A stretch of DNA of 64,000 bases from a virus. A program made the translations under genes and the position numbers. The notes under the pieces were generated by a model. The model worked only from the letters and a program-made list of their open reading frames with translations, ran no database searches and was not told where the DNA came from. This document shows positions 43,958 through 52,353 of this stretch, in pieces; within the stretch, counting starts at the first letter, position 1, and each line of letters begins with the position of its first letter. The DNA lies in the IMG/VR virus record IMGVR_UViG_3300048018_000619, positions 29,253-93,252 of that record; one strand, 5' to 3'.

Positions 43958-43988
43958 GTAATATACGGAATTTATTTTACTAGTTCAA
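43958..43988 (-). promoter_or_regulatory. Host-type promoter, TTG-N20-TATATTAC
   Basis: Coding strand TTGAACTAG... with TATATTAC 20 bases after TTG. The -10-like box ends 21 bases before the ATG at 43936. The TTG falls in the 3' end of the upstream gene. Confidence 0.5.
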
Positions 43989-44435
43989 GTTATTTTCTAG
44001 TAATTTATAAATTTCTGTTAGAACCGCTAGTTCAGATCTTGTCTTTTTGTGGTTGTAATTGAAGAGTCTATAGAGATATTCCTTAATTTTAATTTCTTCC
44101 TCATCCATTTTTAAATAATAAAATGATTCTAAAAAGAAATCCCAAAAATATTCATAGTGTATTCCCCTACTATTAAAATTTATCTTTTCTTTAGATAGAT
44201 TATTAATGACTTTATCCCAACACCATGTAAAATGTTTTCTTTGTTCATCTTCTGTAATGATAGCGTCAGGACCTAAGTAGGTTTGATCCACTATTCTATA
44301 GAGTGAATCCACTAAGTCGTAGAATAGTTCTATTTTTTCTGTTGTGATACTGTAAGCACGATACCACACTTCCGTCTGGTATCCGTAGTCTTGATCCTTG
44401 AGTATTGATTTAAGATATGTGTCTTTATTTTCCAT
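43980..44435 (-). CDS. Hypothetical protein
   Basis: 151 residues, rich in aromatic and acidic residues (GIHYEYFWDFFLESFYYLKMDEEE) and mostly helical. No cysteine set, membrane segment or catalytic motif. Preceded by a TTG-N20-TATATTTT promoter whose box ends ten bases before the ATG, so it is probably expressed early. Similar hypothetical proteins are frequent in large phages. Function unknown. Confidence 0.5.
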   Translation of the reverse strand: MENKDTYLKSILKDQDYGYQTEVWYRAYSITTEKIELFYDLVDSLYRIVDQTYLGPDAIITEDEQRKHFTWCWDKVINNLSKEKINFNSRGIHYEYFWDFFLESFYYLKMDEEEIKIKEYLYRLFNYNHKKTRSELAVLTEIYKLLENNLN

Positions 44436-44445
44436 ATTTTCATTA

Positions 44446-44476
44446 AAAATATACGAATAAAAGAAAACAAAGACAA
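44446..44476 (-). promoter_or_regulatory. Host-type promoter, TTG-N20-TATATTTT
   Basis: Coding strand TTGTCTTTG..., 20 bases, TATATTTT, ending ten bases before the ATG at 44435. Confidence 0.55.
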
Positions 44477-44481
44477 CAATA

Positions 44482-45831
44482 TTATTGAGTCTTTTCGTTA
44501 TAATTTGAAAGATCCTTCAATCTTTGAATTTCTTCCTCTAAAACGTTTGTTTTTTCTTTTGATTCGGTTAATTCTTCTTTCTCTTCTTTAACAACTTTAA
44601 CAGGTTGTATATCTTTCTTATACATAGGTTGATTTTCATACCTTTCTTTTCTTTTCTCGGCTGTCTTAGCCAAATTTTTACCTGTTTCAGTAGGAATTGT
44701 GTTTCCACCGTCTGCATTACCCATAGTAGAGTCACCTTCTAACGCCTTTTTAACTCTATCTTTAAACTCGTCACTAGGTTCGTGATCATAATCTAAATCT
44801 AACACATGTTCCCCTCTTTCCATATCTACCTCTTCATTCTCTTCTTCGGTATTATGTACTACTTTTTTAGGGTCTATTTCACCTTTCCCTGATGCATTTG
44901 GAAATTCAGGATTGTCATTACCTTCAATCGATAATGCCTTCTTTAATTTCTTATCTACGTTAGCCATATGTTCTTTTGTTTCTTTATTACTTAATTTATG
45001 GGAATCTTTAACCGCCTTTAAACCCGGTGTTACTGCTTCATTAACTAATTTACTGATCATATCTATTAATTGTGATTCCGATAATCTAAGTACTTTAGGT
45101 TCTTTACCTTCGTGTTGTTTACCACAAGATTCATACATTTCTTTTAATTTTTCCTTATCACATTTTGAATATTTTTCACAAATATCTTCATATGTCATTC
45201 CTTCTTTAACACATTTAGATATTTCATTCATAGTTGGGAGTGAATCTTTATCTTCTGATTCTTCCATACTTCCACACTCACATAAAGGTTTCCCACATTC
45301 CTCACACTGACCTTCATAAAGTGGTTCAACAGTTCCTTCCTCATCTTCGTACATTTTATCTCCACACTCTTGACATTCTTCTTTCTCGTCAATATCTGTT
45401 TTAATTGTTACGGGATGCATCTTTCCACTTCCTTCAGGGAATTCAAATTCATCCTTACCAGCATCTTTAGCCGCATCTGCCGCCAAAACAAATGCTGATT
45501 CATTTTGATCTTGTTCTAATTCTTCTATTGAATGGTCTTTTTTCATGTCTTTTGAGTCTAATTCTTCACCTAACTGATCTAATTTATCTAATAAATCTTG
45601 TTTTGATTCGTAGGTTTCTATTTCCACAACAAAATCTTTGTCGGGGTTATTTTTATTATATTCTTCACATTTTTGGTCCGCCTCCTCTTTTGTGTCACAA
45701 ACCTCAACGTATTCACCCTCACACTTAATACAGTATGCGGTCTTATCACCACTTCCTTCTTTCAGAATGGTGTCCTTTATCTCTTGTGAGATCGTTTCTT
45801 CAATAATTTTATTTAGTTCTGAAACTTTCAT
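44482..45831 (-). CDS. Acidic protein with several zinc-binding CxxC pairs
   Basis: 449 residues. It holds CIKC (near 35), CQEC (near 155) and CEEC/CEC (near 175-190), plus CSKC-like clusters, so it may bind two or more zinc ions. The rest is long, acidic and helical (ESKEKTNVLEEEIQRLKDL at the end). No enzyme motif is seen. It overlaps the 173-residue gene upstream. Acidic disordered proteins in such positions are often scaffolding or prohead core components, but I cannot show this. Confidence 0.45.
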   Translation of the reverse strand: MKVSELNKIIEETISQEIKDTILKEGSGDKTAYCIKCEGEYVEVCDTKEEADQKCEEYNKNNPDKDFVVEIETYESKQDLLDKLDQLGEELDSKDMKKDHSIEELEQDQNESAFVLAADAAKDAGKDEFEFPEGSGKMHPVTIKTDIDEKEECQECGDKMYEDEEGTVEPLYEGQCEECGKPLCECGSMEESEDKDSLPTMNEISKCVKEGMTYEDICEKYSKCDKEKLKEMYESCGKQHEGKEPKVLRLSESQLIDMISKLVNEAVTPGLKAVKDSHKLSNKETKEHMANVDKKLKKALSIEGNDNPEFPNASGKGEIDPKKVVHNTEEENEEVDMERGEHVLDLDYDHEPSDEFKDRVKKALEGDSTMGNADGGNTIPTETGKNLAKTAEKRKERYENQPMYKKDIQPVKVVKEEKEELTESKEKTNVLEEEIQRLKDLSNYNEKTQ

Positions 45832-46330
45832 ATTCTATAAATATATCCTTTATCTCATTTATTACTAATTTCTCCACCTCTTTATAAGGTAATCCGTATT
45901 TTTTTGAAACGTTCTTCACTGCCTCATTTAATTCATCATTTTCATAGAATTCTAAAGCATTAATGTCTCCCTCCTCACAGTATGGAAATTTTTTACATTT
46001 TTCCTTCACTTTAACATATGAACCACCCTTTCCACCATACATTGGGAAATTAGTTTTTCTCATATGTTTCATACGTTGTACAATCGTCTTAGGTCCACCT
46101 ATTTTAAGTGGATCTTTACCCCCACTACCAAACGGTGCGTCGTATTGTCCCGCCGATGACGTAGCTGAAGTCATTGCTTCAGTAAATTCCTCTTCTTTAG
46201 GTTCTTCCTCGTTGTATTTCTTACTATTATGGATTTTATATATTTCTCTCTTACTAATAAAATTCATAGGTGCCTCAAATGATCCTGAAGAACCACCCGC
46301 CATTGTTGCTTCCTTGGTTTCTTTTTTCAT
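45809..46330 (-). CDS. Hypothetical, probably structural protein
   Basis: 173 residues. The middle is glycine/serine-rich (TSATSSAGQYDAPFGSGGKD), followed by VKVKEKCKKFPYCEEGDINAL, and the end is helical (YGLPYKEVEKLVINEI). I recall this KEKCKKFPYC...GDINAL segment in uncharacterised phage proteins. It overlaps its upstream neighbour by one base and downstream gene by 23 bases. A late-type TATTTATA precedes the downstream gene. Function unknown; a virion role is an inference from position. Confidence 0.45.
   Translation of the reverse strand: MKKETKEATMAGGSSGSFEAPMNFISKREIYKIHNSKKYNEEEPKEEEFTEAMTSATSSAGQYDAPFGSGGKDPLKIGGPKTIVQRMKHMRKTNFPMYGGKGGSYVKVKEKCKKFPYCEEGDINALEFYENDELNEAVKNVSKKYGLPYKEVEKLVINEIKDIFIEYESFRTK
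45836..45843 (-). promoter_or_regulatory. Late-type promoter motif TATTTATA, close to ATG
   Basis: Coding strand ATATATTTATAGAATATG: the motif ends four bases before the ATG at 45831, inside the 3' end of the upstream gene. Confidence 0.3.
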
Positions 46331-46575
46331 TACTTAGTGTTAATGTTTTTCAAAGGTCCTTCCCAAAAAGACTTACGTTGCCATAATTGTTTAAACAACT
46401 CAACAACAACTTTAGTAGATAATTCCACCACCTTTTTATTAATGTCTCTTGCCCCCATCTCTTTTTTAACCATATCAACCACGATTTTATGTGCTTGAGT
46501 ACCATTAAGAAAGTCCTTTATCTCTTTCTTAGCAATAGTCTGTATTTGATTTTTATCTGTGGTTGTAAGAGCCAT
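46330..46575 (-). CDS. Small hypothetical protein
   Basis: 81 residues, helical and basic (QTIAKKEIKDFLNGTQAHKIVVDMVKKEM). No cysteine or membrane helix. It begins one base after the 165-residue gene's stop and overlaps the next start by one base. The form suggests a small DNA-binding or virion head protein; not recognised. Confidence 0.4.
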   Translation of the reverse strand: MALTTTDKNQIQTIAKKEIKDFLNGTQAHKIVVDMVKKEMGARDINKKVVELSTKVVVELFKQLWQRKSFWEGPLKNINTK

Positions 46576-46576
46576 A

Positions 46577-47074
46577 TTAATCTATTCTTCTTTGAGATAT
46601 TAGGTCATTCATTGCATCTGCGAATACATCTTCAAACTTTAAAAGTTTTTGAATTGACTCTAATAGGTCATAATTCACTTTTAACATAGCGGTATTAAGG
46701 TATGTACCTTTATTTTCACCTGCAATTATTACAAAATCTAAACCAACGTCAGGTAAATTACCATCTAATCTTACTTGATTAGATTGTATTGTAACGCCTG
46801 GTCGAAGATCACCTAAATCCGATACCTGTGTACCGAAATTACTAATCACGTCCCCTATGGTCTTCTTTTGTACCTCGTTAACATCCAAATCCTCATCAGT
46901 TGAAGAAATGAGTCTCACTTCAACACCATTGACGACGATTACATTGTCTTTTAATTCTTTTTTCTCCTCTTGCTCTGAAATTGTCCCTTTTTCAAGTGTT
47001 GACTCTGTCAGATTCCTTAGAGTATTCAACATTTTTTTAGTATTATCGTAGTTCATATGTGTTTTATATTTCAT
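46577..47074 (-). CDS. Hypothetical protein
   Basis: 165 residues. A charged N-terminal part (TLRNLTESTLEKGTISEQEEKK) is followed by strands (NVIVVNGVEVRLISS, GLDFVIIAGENKGTYLNTA). It could start at 47074 or at the second ATG, 47056. It overlaps the amidase-like gene by 11 bases at the longer start. A TATTTATA also sits 42 bases upstream, inside the amidase-like gene. Not recognised; a virion or assembly role is only suggested by context. Confidence 0.42.
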   Translation of the reverse strand: MKYKTHMNYDNTKKMLNTLRNLTESTLEKGTISEQEEKKELKDNVIVVNGVEVRLISSTDEDLDVNEVQKKTIGDVISNFGTQVSDLGDLRPGVTIQSNQVRLDGNLPDVGLDFVIIAGENKGTYLNTAMLKVNYDLLESIQKLLKFEDVFADAMNDLISQRRID

Positions 47075-47669
47075 CGTCTAAGAATTTTTTAAAATTAAAC
47101 GAAGGGTTTATATCTGTATAAATATTTGAAAAATTGGATTTACATACAATTCCTTTAAATTTATCTATCTTTTCTATGTAACCGTGACTGGGAACCACTC
47201 TTTTATGTATTTGTTTCTCTTCACAGATATATTCACATAAATTAACAATACTTTCCATTTGTTGGTCAGTATAACGATCCCAATAAAATTTATCTCTCCA
47301 ACTTCTAATAAATGGGTCACTTCTATGGGGGTCACCTATCCAATTACTATAATAACCCGTTATAGTGTTCTTTTGTAACCACCCCAAATTTTCAACCGCA
47401 ATTTTAACTTGTTTTTTGTCTAATTCATGATTACCAAACGTAACTGAAGAATAATCCATGTCCAAAACTTGGTATATGTCCCCCATCTTAGAAACAATAA
47501 AATGAGGAATATCCTCATAATTACCATCTTGTCTATATTTTAATTTACCGACAAAGTCATCAATCCTACGTTTAGTATCATATAAAAGAATTTGTTTCTT
47601 TTTATATTTTCTACCAATGTGGTTTAATTTTTTTTTATCTATTGTTTCTACGTCTCGAATTTCCAACAT
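47064..47669 (-). CDS. N-acetylmuramoyl-L-alanine amidase-like (PGRP fold) protein
   Basis: 201 residues. The fold markers are [18 protein letters not shown] (like the 'yHfvIdrdGtiyql' strand), [37 protein letters not shown] and [14 protein letters not shown] (like the 'DPGpaFdw' end). In active amidases the first strand carries a zinc-binding histidine; here it reads ILLYDTKR, without one. So the fold looks kept, but one zinc ligand appears lost. It could be a weak or altered enzyme, or a structural peptidoglycan-binding protein. Confidence 0.58.
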   Translation of the reverse strand: MLEIRDVETIDKKKLNHIGRKYKKKQILLYDTKRRIDDFVGKLKYRQDGNYEDIPHFIVSKMGDIYQVLDMDYSSVTFGNHELDKKQVKIAVENLGWLQKNTITGYYSNWIGDPHRSDPFIRSWRDKFYWDRYTDQQMESIVNLCEYICEEKQIHKRVVPSHGYIEKIDKFKGIVCKSNFSNIYTDINPSFNFKKFLDDEI

Positions 47670-48042
47670 TTCTAGTGATTACTTTTGACCCTACCATCAT
47701 ATATGGTTCTTGTGGTATAACTTTAGGTTCCATATAAAGGTCGTCCACAAATACTGTGGGTGATGGTGTAGGTGTATTGGTTGGAGTTGGTGTGGGTGTA
47801 CCACTTACCGTGGGTGTGGGAGTTGGAGTATTAGTAGGGTTTGGTGTAGGACTACTTGTGGGGTAAGGTGTAGGTTGTGGTGTACTAGTTGGAATTACCG
47901 TACTTGTGGGGTAAGGTGTAGGTTGTGGTGTACTAGTTGGAATTACCGTACTTGTGGGGTAAGGTGTGGGAGTATTAAAAGGTACCGAAGTCAATGTTGG
48001 AATTTGGGTTCCTGTAGGTAGTACTTCTTCTAATTTTTTTTT
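47635..48042 (-). CDS. Pro-Thr-rich extension frame, probably joined by -1 frameshift
   Basis: The frame is open from 48042 to a stop at 47635. It has no ATG before its last part; the only early start is a TTG at 47994. The product is rich in PTP repeats, including a 16-residue unit [16 protein letters not shown] in tandem, and ends in a short basic tail (NSRRRNNR). The preceding gene ends in the other frame at an A10 run (48034-48043), just where a -1 slip would continue into this frame. So it is probably the C-terminal tail of the upstream membrane protein. Confidence 0.5.
   Translation of the reverse strand, partial: KKKLEEVLPTGTQIPTLTSVPFNTPTPYPTSTVIPTSTPQPTPYPTSTVIPTSTPQPTPYPTSSPTPNPTNTPTPTPTVSGTPTPTPTNTPTPSPTVFVDDLYMEPKVIPQEPYMMVGSKVITRNVGNSRRRNNR
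47855..47967 (-). repeat. 48-base tandem repeat coding for a Pro-Thr unit
   Basis: A 48-base unit, encoding [16 protein letters not shown], occurs about 2.3 times and the copies are nearly identical at DNA level. Such recent duplications suggest copy-number change in this tail. Confidence 0.8.
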
Positions 48043-49244
48043 TCAGGTTCTGTTTGATCCTGCAATTCGTCTTGTATTTTTCCAACAACGAAGTTTGGAA
48101 ATGGTGAAGTAGTGGGGGTTGGTGTGGGTGATGGTTTTATCTCCACATCGACATCAAAATCATTCTTTGGGGTAAATTGATTTTCATCTATATCAACACT
48201 AACCTCTTTCTTTGGTGTGGGTGTCGAAATTTCTCCTGTCTGTAAATCTAACTCCGCAGTTTCTATTGTATCTGGTAATATACCTTCCTTTTCTTTTGAA
48301 TCCCAATCAGTACTTTTAGTTAAATAATCACTTCTTTGTTCATATCTATTGGAGACTTTATTAGGGGTAGGTTCTTCTTTCACTTCTTCAGGTTCGTTAA
48401 CCTCAATTTCTTTAAGGTCCTCCTCTGTTAAATCTTGAACCATATCATTCATTACCATATCTAATGCATGATCTTCGTCCCACTCGTCTTCAGATTCCTT
48501 AGCCCATTGTTCCAATTCCTCATCACTTATTGGAGGTTGTTCAGTAAACCACTCAGGTGGTTTTTCATCAAAGACATCTTCTACTTTTGAAGGTGGTTCA
48601 AAACCTCTCGCTTCATCAGGTAAGTCGGGTGTTGGTGGTTCGACTCTTTCCTCTGGTTTGAATTTGTTTAATAAGTGTTCTAACTTATCTAATTCTTCAT
48701 TAGTGGGTTTTATTTTTGTTTCTTCTTCAATTACTTTTTTAGTGTCTTCTCCGTTCTCCTCTTTAGTTGCATCAACATTATTCTCCTCATTAAATTTTAC
48801 TAACATGTGTAGGAATGATAATGAAATTAGTGGTAACATACCACCCGCAAATATCGCTAAGAATCTTCTATGTGATTGTAAGTCCCCTTGTTCTATACCA
48901 ATGTATTCCAATATTGGTCCTGTTAACTCTACCCAAGAGAGAAACTGTTCATTACCTATTTTAATGAATTCAAATGCGAAGAAAATATTACCAATAAACT
49001 GTATTAAGGTAACAATACCAAAGGGTACATAAACTTTAGATCCCATTTGAGCCGAGATGGCGGCCAATGCGGATAATGCGGCAATCTCTATCCCTATTGA
49101 TAGATATAATGCCCATGACATTGGATTAGATATACCATACCATACAGTAACGTGAGATATAGAAACTATCGCTACCGTTATGATCGGAACTAAAAACGAA
49201 ATATAAATTAATAACCTAAAGTTATTCTTCAACCATTTACCCAT
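48030..49244 (-). CDS. Membrane protein with four N-terminal helices and long acidic Pro-rich tail
   Basis: 404 residues. Four hydrophobic segments occupy about 10-170 ([79 protein letters not shown]). The following 230 residues are acidic and Pro-rich, ending in [14 protein letters not shown]. The last bases form an A10 run immediately before the stop, with a Pro-Thr frame continuing in -1. The gene overlaps the 100-residue membrane gene by one base. Not recognised as a known family; a cell-envelope or lysis-stage role is possible. Confidence 0.5.
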   Translation of the reverse strand: MGKWLKNNFRLLIYISFLVPIITVAIVSISHVTVWYGISNPMSWALYLSIGIEIAALSALAAISAQMGSKVYVPFGIVTLIQFIGNIFFAFEFIKIGNEQFLSWVELTGPILEYIGIEQGDLQSHRRFLAIFAGGMLPLISLSFLHMLVKFNEENNVDATKEENGEDTKKVIEEETKIKPTNEELDKLEHLLNKFKPEERVEPPTPDLPDEARGFEPPSKVEDVFDEKPPEWFTEQPPISDEELEQWAKESEDEWDEDHALDMVMNDMVQDLTEEDLKEIEVNEPEEVKEEPTPNKVSNRYEQRSDYLTKSTDWDSKEKEGILPDTIETAELDLQTGEISTPTPKKEVSVDIDENQFTPKNDFDVDVEIKPSPTPTPTTSPFPNFVVGKIQDELQDQTEPEKKN

Positions 49245-49547
49245 CTACTTTAAAAGTTCACTTTGTAATAGCTCTAACTCTTTTTCAATTTGAGTTTGTC
49301 TGTTTAAGTCAAACATTTTTCTGTCAGTTGCCTGTATCATTCTATGTTCACTCTTTAATCCTTCGATTTTTAATCTTAGATCTAATTGTTCTTTAGTATA
49401 AGTTCTTTCTTTGGTGAACTCCTTTAATTCTACCATTTCTTTTTTCAATGCAGACATTTCTCTACTATCACCACAACCTCTAAAAAAGGTAAAAAGTAAT
49501 ATGACGAAAACTACAGTGATAAAATGTTTTTCTAAAAATTTTTTCAT
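49245..49547 (-). CDS. Small membrane-anchored coiled-coil protein
   Basis: 100 residues. One N-terminal hydrophobic segment (FITVVFVILLFTFF) is followed by RGCGDS, and then a long charged helix (LKKEMVELKEFTKERTYTK). The cysteine after the segment could be a lipid site, but the preceding bases do not fit a good lipobox. Inner-membrane spanins look like this (helix anchor plus coiled coil), and it is next to a sigma gene. The spanin idea is a guess. A TATTTATA lies 18 bases upstream. Confidence 0.42.
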   Translation of the reverse strand: MKKFLEKHFITVVFVILLFTFFRGCGDSREMSALKKEMVELKEFTKERTYTKEQLDLRLKIEGLKSEHRMIQATDRKMFDLNRQTQIEKELELLQSELLK

Positions 49548-49564
49548 AATTATATTTTTTCCTA

Positions 49565-50377
49565 TTATAAATATTTTAATAATGTAAAACTCTCGTTTCT
49601 AAGTTTTTTCATTGCCTTTTCTTTTACCTGTCTGATCCTTTCTTTGGTACATCCAAACTCTTCACCCAAGTCTTCTAAATTACATTGTACCCCATTTAAT
49701 CCAAAGTATTTTTCAATTATCGTTCTTTCTTTATCGTTTAGAATTGATAGAGCGTTCTTCACTTGTTTTTTTCTTTCTTGTTCATTTTCCAAATAACTCT
49801 CAGGATTCAGAGAGTCCTTATTAACGACAATATCAATCAATTGATCACCTTCTTCATTAATAGGATTACTTAAACTTACGGTTTTTGGAACATATTGTGA
49901 AGCCTGTTTGTTATATTTTTCCACAAAATCGGGATCATCTTCAGAAACTACCATTCTTTTTGCTTTCTGATGTTCTTGAATAATATTAGATGGTAATCTT
50001 ATTGTTCTTGCATTTTCATTCAAAGAAGACATTATTGCCTGTCTAATCCACCACACAGCATAAGAAATGAATCTGACTTTTTTATGAGGGTCAAATTCTT
50101 CAGATGCTCTAATCATACCAATATTTCCTTCTGAAATTAAATCAGGTAAATCTAACCCCTGATTTGAATATTGTTTAGCAACACTAATAACAAACCTAAG
50201 ATTACCTTTTACCAACTCATGTTGTAACGCCGATTTTTCTTTTTCGGTTATGTTTTCTTGTTTAAGACTATGAATAATTTCTTTAAGTCTTTTGTTGTTG
50301 GTTGTTGGTATTTTTTTTACGTCTTTAAGGTAGAAACTTATCTCTTCGGTGTTTAGAAAACTGTTGCTTTTGTTCAT
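49565..50377 (-). CDS. Sigma-70 family RNA polymerase sigma factor
   Basis: 270 residues. Region 1.2-like NTEEISFYLKDVKKIP is followed by region 2 (NLRFVISVAKQYSNQGLDLPDL, GNIGMIRA and FISYAVWWIRQAIM), close to the primary RpoD of Bacteroidota. Region 3 is short (SLSNPINEEGDQLIDIVV). Region 4 is CTKERIRQVKEKAMKKL, with the helix-turn-helix that reads -35. A host-type promoter (TTG-N19-TATTTTAG) lies upstream. This phage factor may direct host polymerase to a different -10 such as TATTTATA. That link is inference. Confidence 0.88.
   Translation of the reverse strand: MNKSNSFLNTEEISFYLKDVKKIPTTNNKRLKEIIHSLKQENITEKEKSALQHELVKGNLRFVISVAKQYSNQGLDLPDLISEGNIGMIRASEEFDPHKKVRFISYAVWWIRQAIMSSLNENARTIRLPSNIIQEHQKAKRMVVSEDDPDFVEKYNKQASQYVPKTVSLSNPINEEGDQLIDIVVNKDSLNPESYLENEQERKKQVKNALSILNDKERTIIEKYFGLNGVQCNLEDLGEEFGCTKERIRQVKEKAMKKLRNESFTLLKYL
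49566..49573 (-). promoter_or_regulatory. Late-type promoter motif TATTTATA
   Basis: Coding strand AATATTTATAATAGG, 18 bases before the ATG at 49547. It lies inside the 3' end of the sigma gene. Confidence 0.4.
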
Positions 50378-50413
50378 GGTTGTGGTAAATTTTTAAATGT
50401 GAATACTGAACTA

Positions 50414-50443
50414 CTAAAATATGTAAACAAAGTCAATAATCAA
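50414..50443 (-). promoter_or_regulatory. Possible host-type promoter ahead of the sigma gene
   Basis: Coding strand TTG, 19 bases, TATTTTAG, ending 36 bases before the sigma ATG at 50377. The spacing is one base shorter than in the other matches. Confidence 0.35.
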
Positions 50444-50885
50444 AATTATCTAAGAACTTTTTTTCGTCTTTTGTTAAACTATCTATTCCTTTGTTTTTAA
50501 TTTTTTCAAGAACCTCATCTAAGTCAAGTGAATCAACCTTACTTATCTTAGAATACTGTACCATAATATATTTCTCCTCTTCCTTTACTTCCCCATAAAT
50601 AAATTTCTTTACTTGTTCAGGTATGTGTGCAGACACGATCTCATCTCTCCTAAATATAAAATAGAATTTTACGTTCTGATCAAGTAAATCTTTATGTAGT
50701 GATTTACTCAATTCTTTTTGTGTTTTATCTGACTCTATTAATACTATTAAATTCTTAGAATTTTCTACTATAAATCTTAATGATTTAACCGCAGGATTTT
50801 CTAATAGTATTTCATTACAATAGAACTCAATATCCTCAGTGTCCTCAAACATACCGAAAATAAAAAGTATAAAAGTATTTGTCAT
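50433..50885 (-). CDS. Hypothetical protein with a DUF6576-like C-terminus
   Basis: 150 residues. The last 30 (DLDEVLEKIKNKGIDSLTKDEKKFLDNF) resemble the short C-terminal helix pair (DUF6576-type) found behind rhomboid proteases of Bacteroidota. The first 110 residues (ILFIFGMFEDTEDIEFYCNEILLEN) are mixed alpha/beta with no catalytic motif. It abuts the membrane protein at 50886. The motif points to a Bacteroidota origin; its function here is unknown. Confidence 0.5.
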   Translation of the reverse strand: MTNTFILFIFGMFEDTEDIEFYCNEILLENPAVKSLRFIVENSKNLIVLIESDKTQKELSKSLHKDLLDQNVKFYFIFRRDEIVSAHIPEQVKKFIYGEVKEEEKYIMVQYSKISKVDSLDLDEVLEKIKNKGIDSLTKDEKKFLDNFDY

Positions 50886-51581
50886 TTATTTTTTCTTAAG
50901 ATTTAACTTCCAATACATACCACCACCAATGTAAGGTGTAAGACTTGATGTGGGGGTCGGTTGATTTATTAAACCAATATTAAGTTGGTATAATTTATCC
51001 TTCTTAGTCTTCAATATAAGTCCTCCTCCGACACTTGAGAAGATATCTGTTCTATTTAAACCTAAATTAAAACCATAATACAATTGTGTTTTAGGTAAAT
51101 CCTTAACAATTTTAGTATTATATACAGTAGGTATTTTAAAGACCCAATTTACATTTCTCGATTGTATGGAGTTCTGACTAATCACGTCGGTCAAAATACC
51201 GTAACCTAAATTAGATGGTGGTTTATTACCTAACGAATCCTTAACCTCTTCGGGAAAATCGTAATCAAGTTGTAATGTATCTCTTACAGTTATTTTGGTG
51301 TAGTAATCTTTAACTACCGCCAATGAATCTATATCTGCAGGAATCTTAACTTCTTTTATTACCTCTTTAGTAATGTACTTCGGTACATAGGTTGGAACTT
51401 TAACAGTCTTTTCAATAATTACGGTATCGACCTTTTGTTCTAATAATTCGTACTTTTTACCGTCAACCTTAACTATGTCTCGAGTCTCGGAATCACCATT
51501 CGAACAATTTCTTAATAAAAGGAATACACATAACACGATGATCGCAACTGTTTTGATATCCATGTTTAATAAACGTTTCAT
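50886..51581 (-). CDS. Membrane-anchored protein with beta-rich C-terminus
   Basis: 231 residues. A hydrophobic N-terminal segment (VAIIVLCVFLLLRNCSNGDS) carries a cysteine that could be a lipid site. Then comes an extended stretch (VDTVIIEKTVKVPTYVPKYI). The last 80 residues look like outer-membrane-type strands (YYGFNLGLNRTDIFSSVGGG, then YIGGGMYWKL). It could span the envelope, as spanin proteins do, or sit in the outer membrane. A TATTTATA lies 19 bases upstream. Not a recognised family. Confidence 0.45.
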   Translation of the reverse strand: MKRLLNMDIKTVAIIVLCVFLLLRNCSNGDSETRDIVKVDGKKYELLEQKVDTVIIEKTVKVPTYVPKYITKEVIKEVKIPADIDSLAVVKDYYTKITVRDTLQLDYDFPEEVKDSLGNKPPSNLGYGILTDVISQNSIQSRNVNWVFKIPTVYNTKIVKDLPKTQLYYGFNLGLNRTDIFSSVGGGLILKTKKDKLYQLNIGLINQPTPTSSLTPYIGGGMYWKLNLKKK

Positions 51582-51600
51582 GTTGTGTATGTTATATTCC

Positions 51601-51608
51601 TATAAATA
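51601..51608 (-). promoter_or_regulatory. Late-type promoter motif TATTTATA
   Basis: Coding strand CAATATTTATAGGAATATAAC, 19 bases before the ATG at 51581, in the 38-base gap after ClpP. Confidence 0.5.
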
Positions 51609-51619
51609 TTGATTTTTAT

Positions 51620-52294
51620 TTATTTTTTCTTTTTTACCACTTTGTCGATGATTCCATACTTAAGTGCCTCGTCTGCGGATAACCACATATCACGAGTTGC
51701 GTCCTCCATGACTACCGACGCTGGTTTATCACAGTACTCCCCTAAAAGATCGAATAGTTGGTGATTAAGTTTTTTCCACTCAACCATGTCAATTTCCGCA
51801 TCTTGTATGTTTCCTCTAAAACCTCCACTTGATTGATGTAACATTGTTCTTGAAAATCTAAGTGACCCTCTTTTCCCTTTGGTTCCTGCACCTAAAAGAA
51901 TAGAACCCATAGACGCCGCCATTCCCGTATTAATGGTTTGTATGTCGGAATCTATATAATCCATTACATCCACCATAGACAGACCCGATTTAACAGAACC
52001 ACCTGGTGTGTCGATATGCATTGTAATGTCATTATTATCGATACTATCTAAGAACATAAGTTGTGCCTGAACGATTGTTGACATGTTATCATTCACAGGA
52101 CCCGCAACCCATATGATTCTCTCCATCATTAATCTTGAGAACACATCCATTACGGTAACGTTCATTTGTCTCTCTTCTAATATATAAGGAGTTAGACTAT
52201 TCTCTATTTGTTTATTGTAATAATCTAATTGAGAACCACTCACTTTTTGGTCTCTTGCGTAAAGGTTGAAATCTTTATATTCTTTTGGTATCAT
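51620..52294 (-). CDS. clpP: ClpP-family serine protease
   Basis: 224 residues from ATG 52294 (MIPKEYKDFN); a frame extending to 52327 begins only with TTG. The Ser-His-Asp triad is S128 in TGMAASMGSILL, H153 in TMLHQSSGG, and D202 in DATRDMWLSADEA. IDTPGGSVKSG is the ClpP substrate-binding strand. The host ClpX or ClpA would be needed to feed it, since no ClpX is seen here, though the phage AAA ATPase at 38228 could be tested. ClpP homologues in phages may process virion precursors or host proteins. Confidence 0.9.
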   Translation of the reverse strand: MIPKEYKDFNLYARDQKVSGSQLDYYNKQIENSLTPYILEERQMNVTVMDVFSRLMMERIIWVAGPVNDNMSTIVQAQLMFLDSIDNNDITMHIDTPGGSVKSGLSMVDVMDYIDSDIQTINTGMAASMGSILLGAGTKGKRGSLRFSRTMLHQSSGGFRGNIQDAEIDMVEWKKLNHQLFDLLGEYCDKPASVVMEDATRDMWLSADEALKYGIIDKVVKKKK

Positions 52295-52353
52295 AATGTG
52301 TTTTGTTGATTTTTCAAAGTTAAACAAATTTGTTGAATGTACAAGTATTCTTG

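Noticed and set aside
47635-47994. The Pro-Thr frame as an independent gene from TTG
   Set aside because: A separate gene from TTG is possible but the A10 run and matching Pro-Thr end of the preceding gene favour a joined product.
52294-52327. A TTG start for ClpP
   Set aside because: The ATG at 52294 gives a standard ClpP length; the extra eleven residues have no family match.
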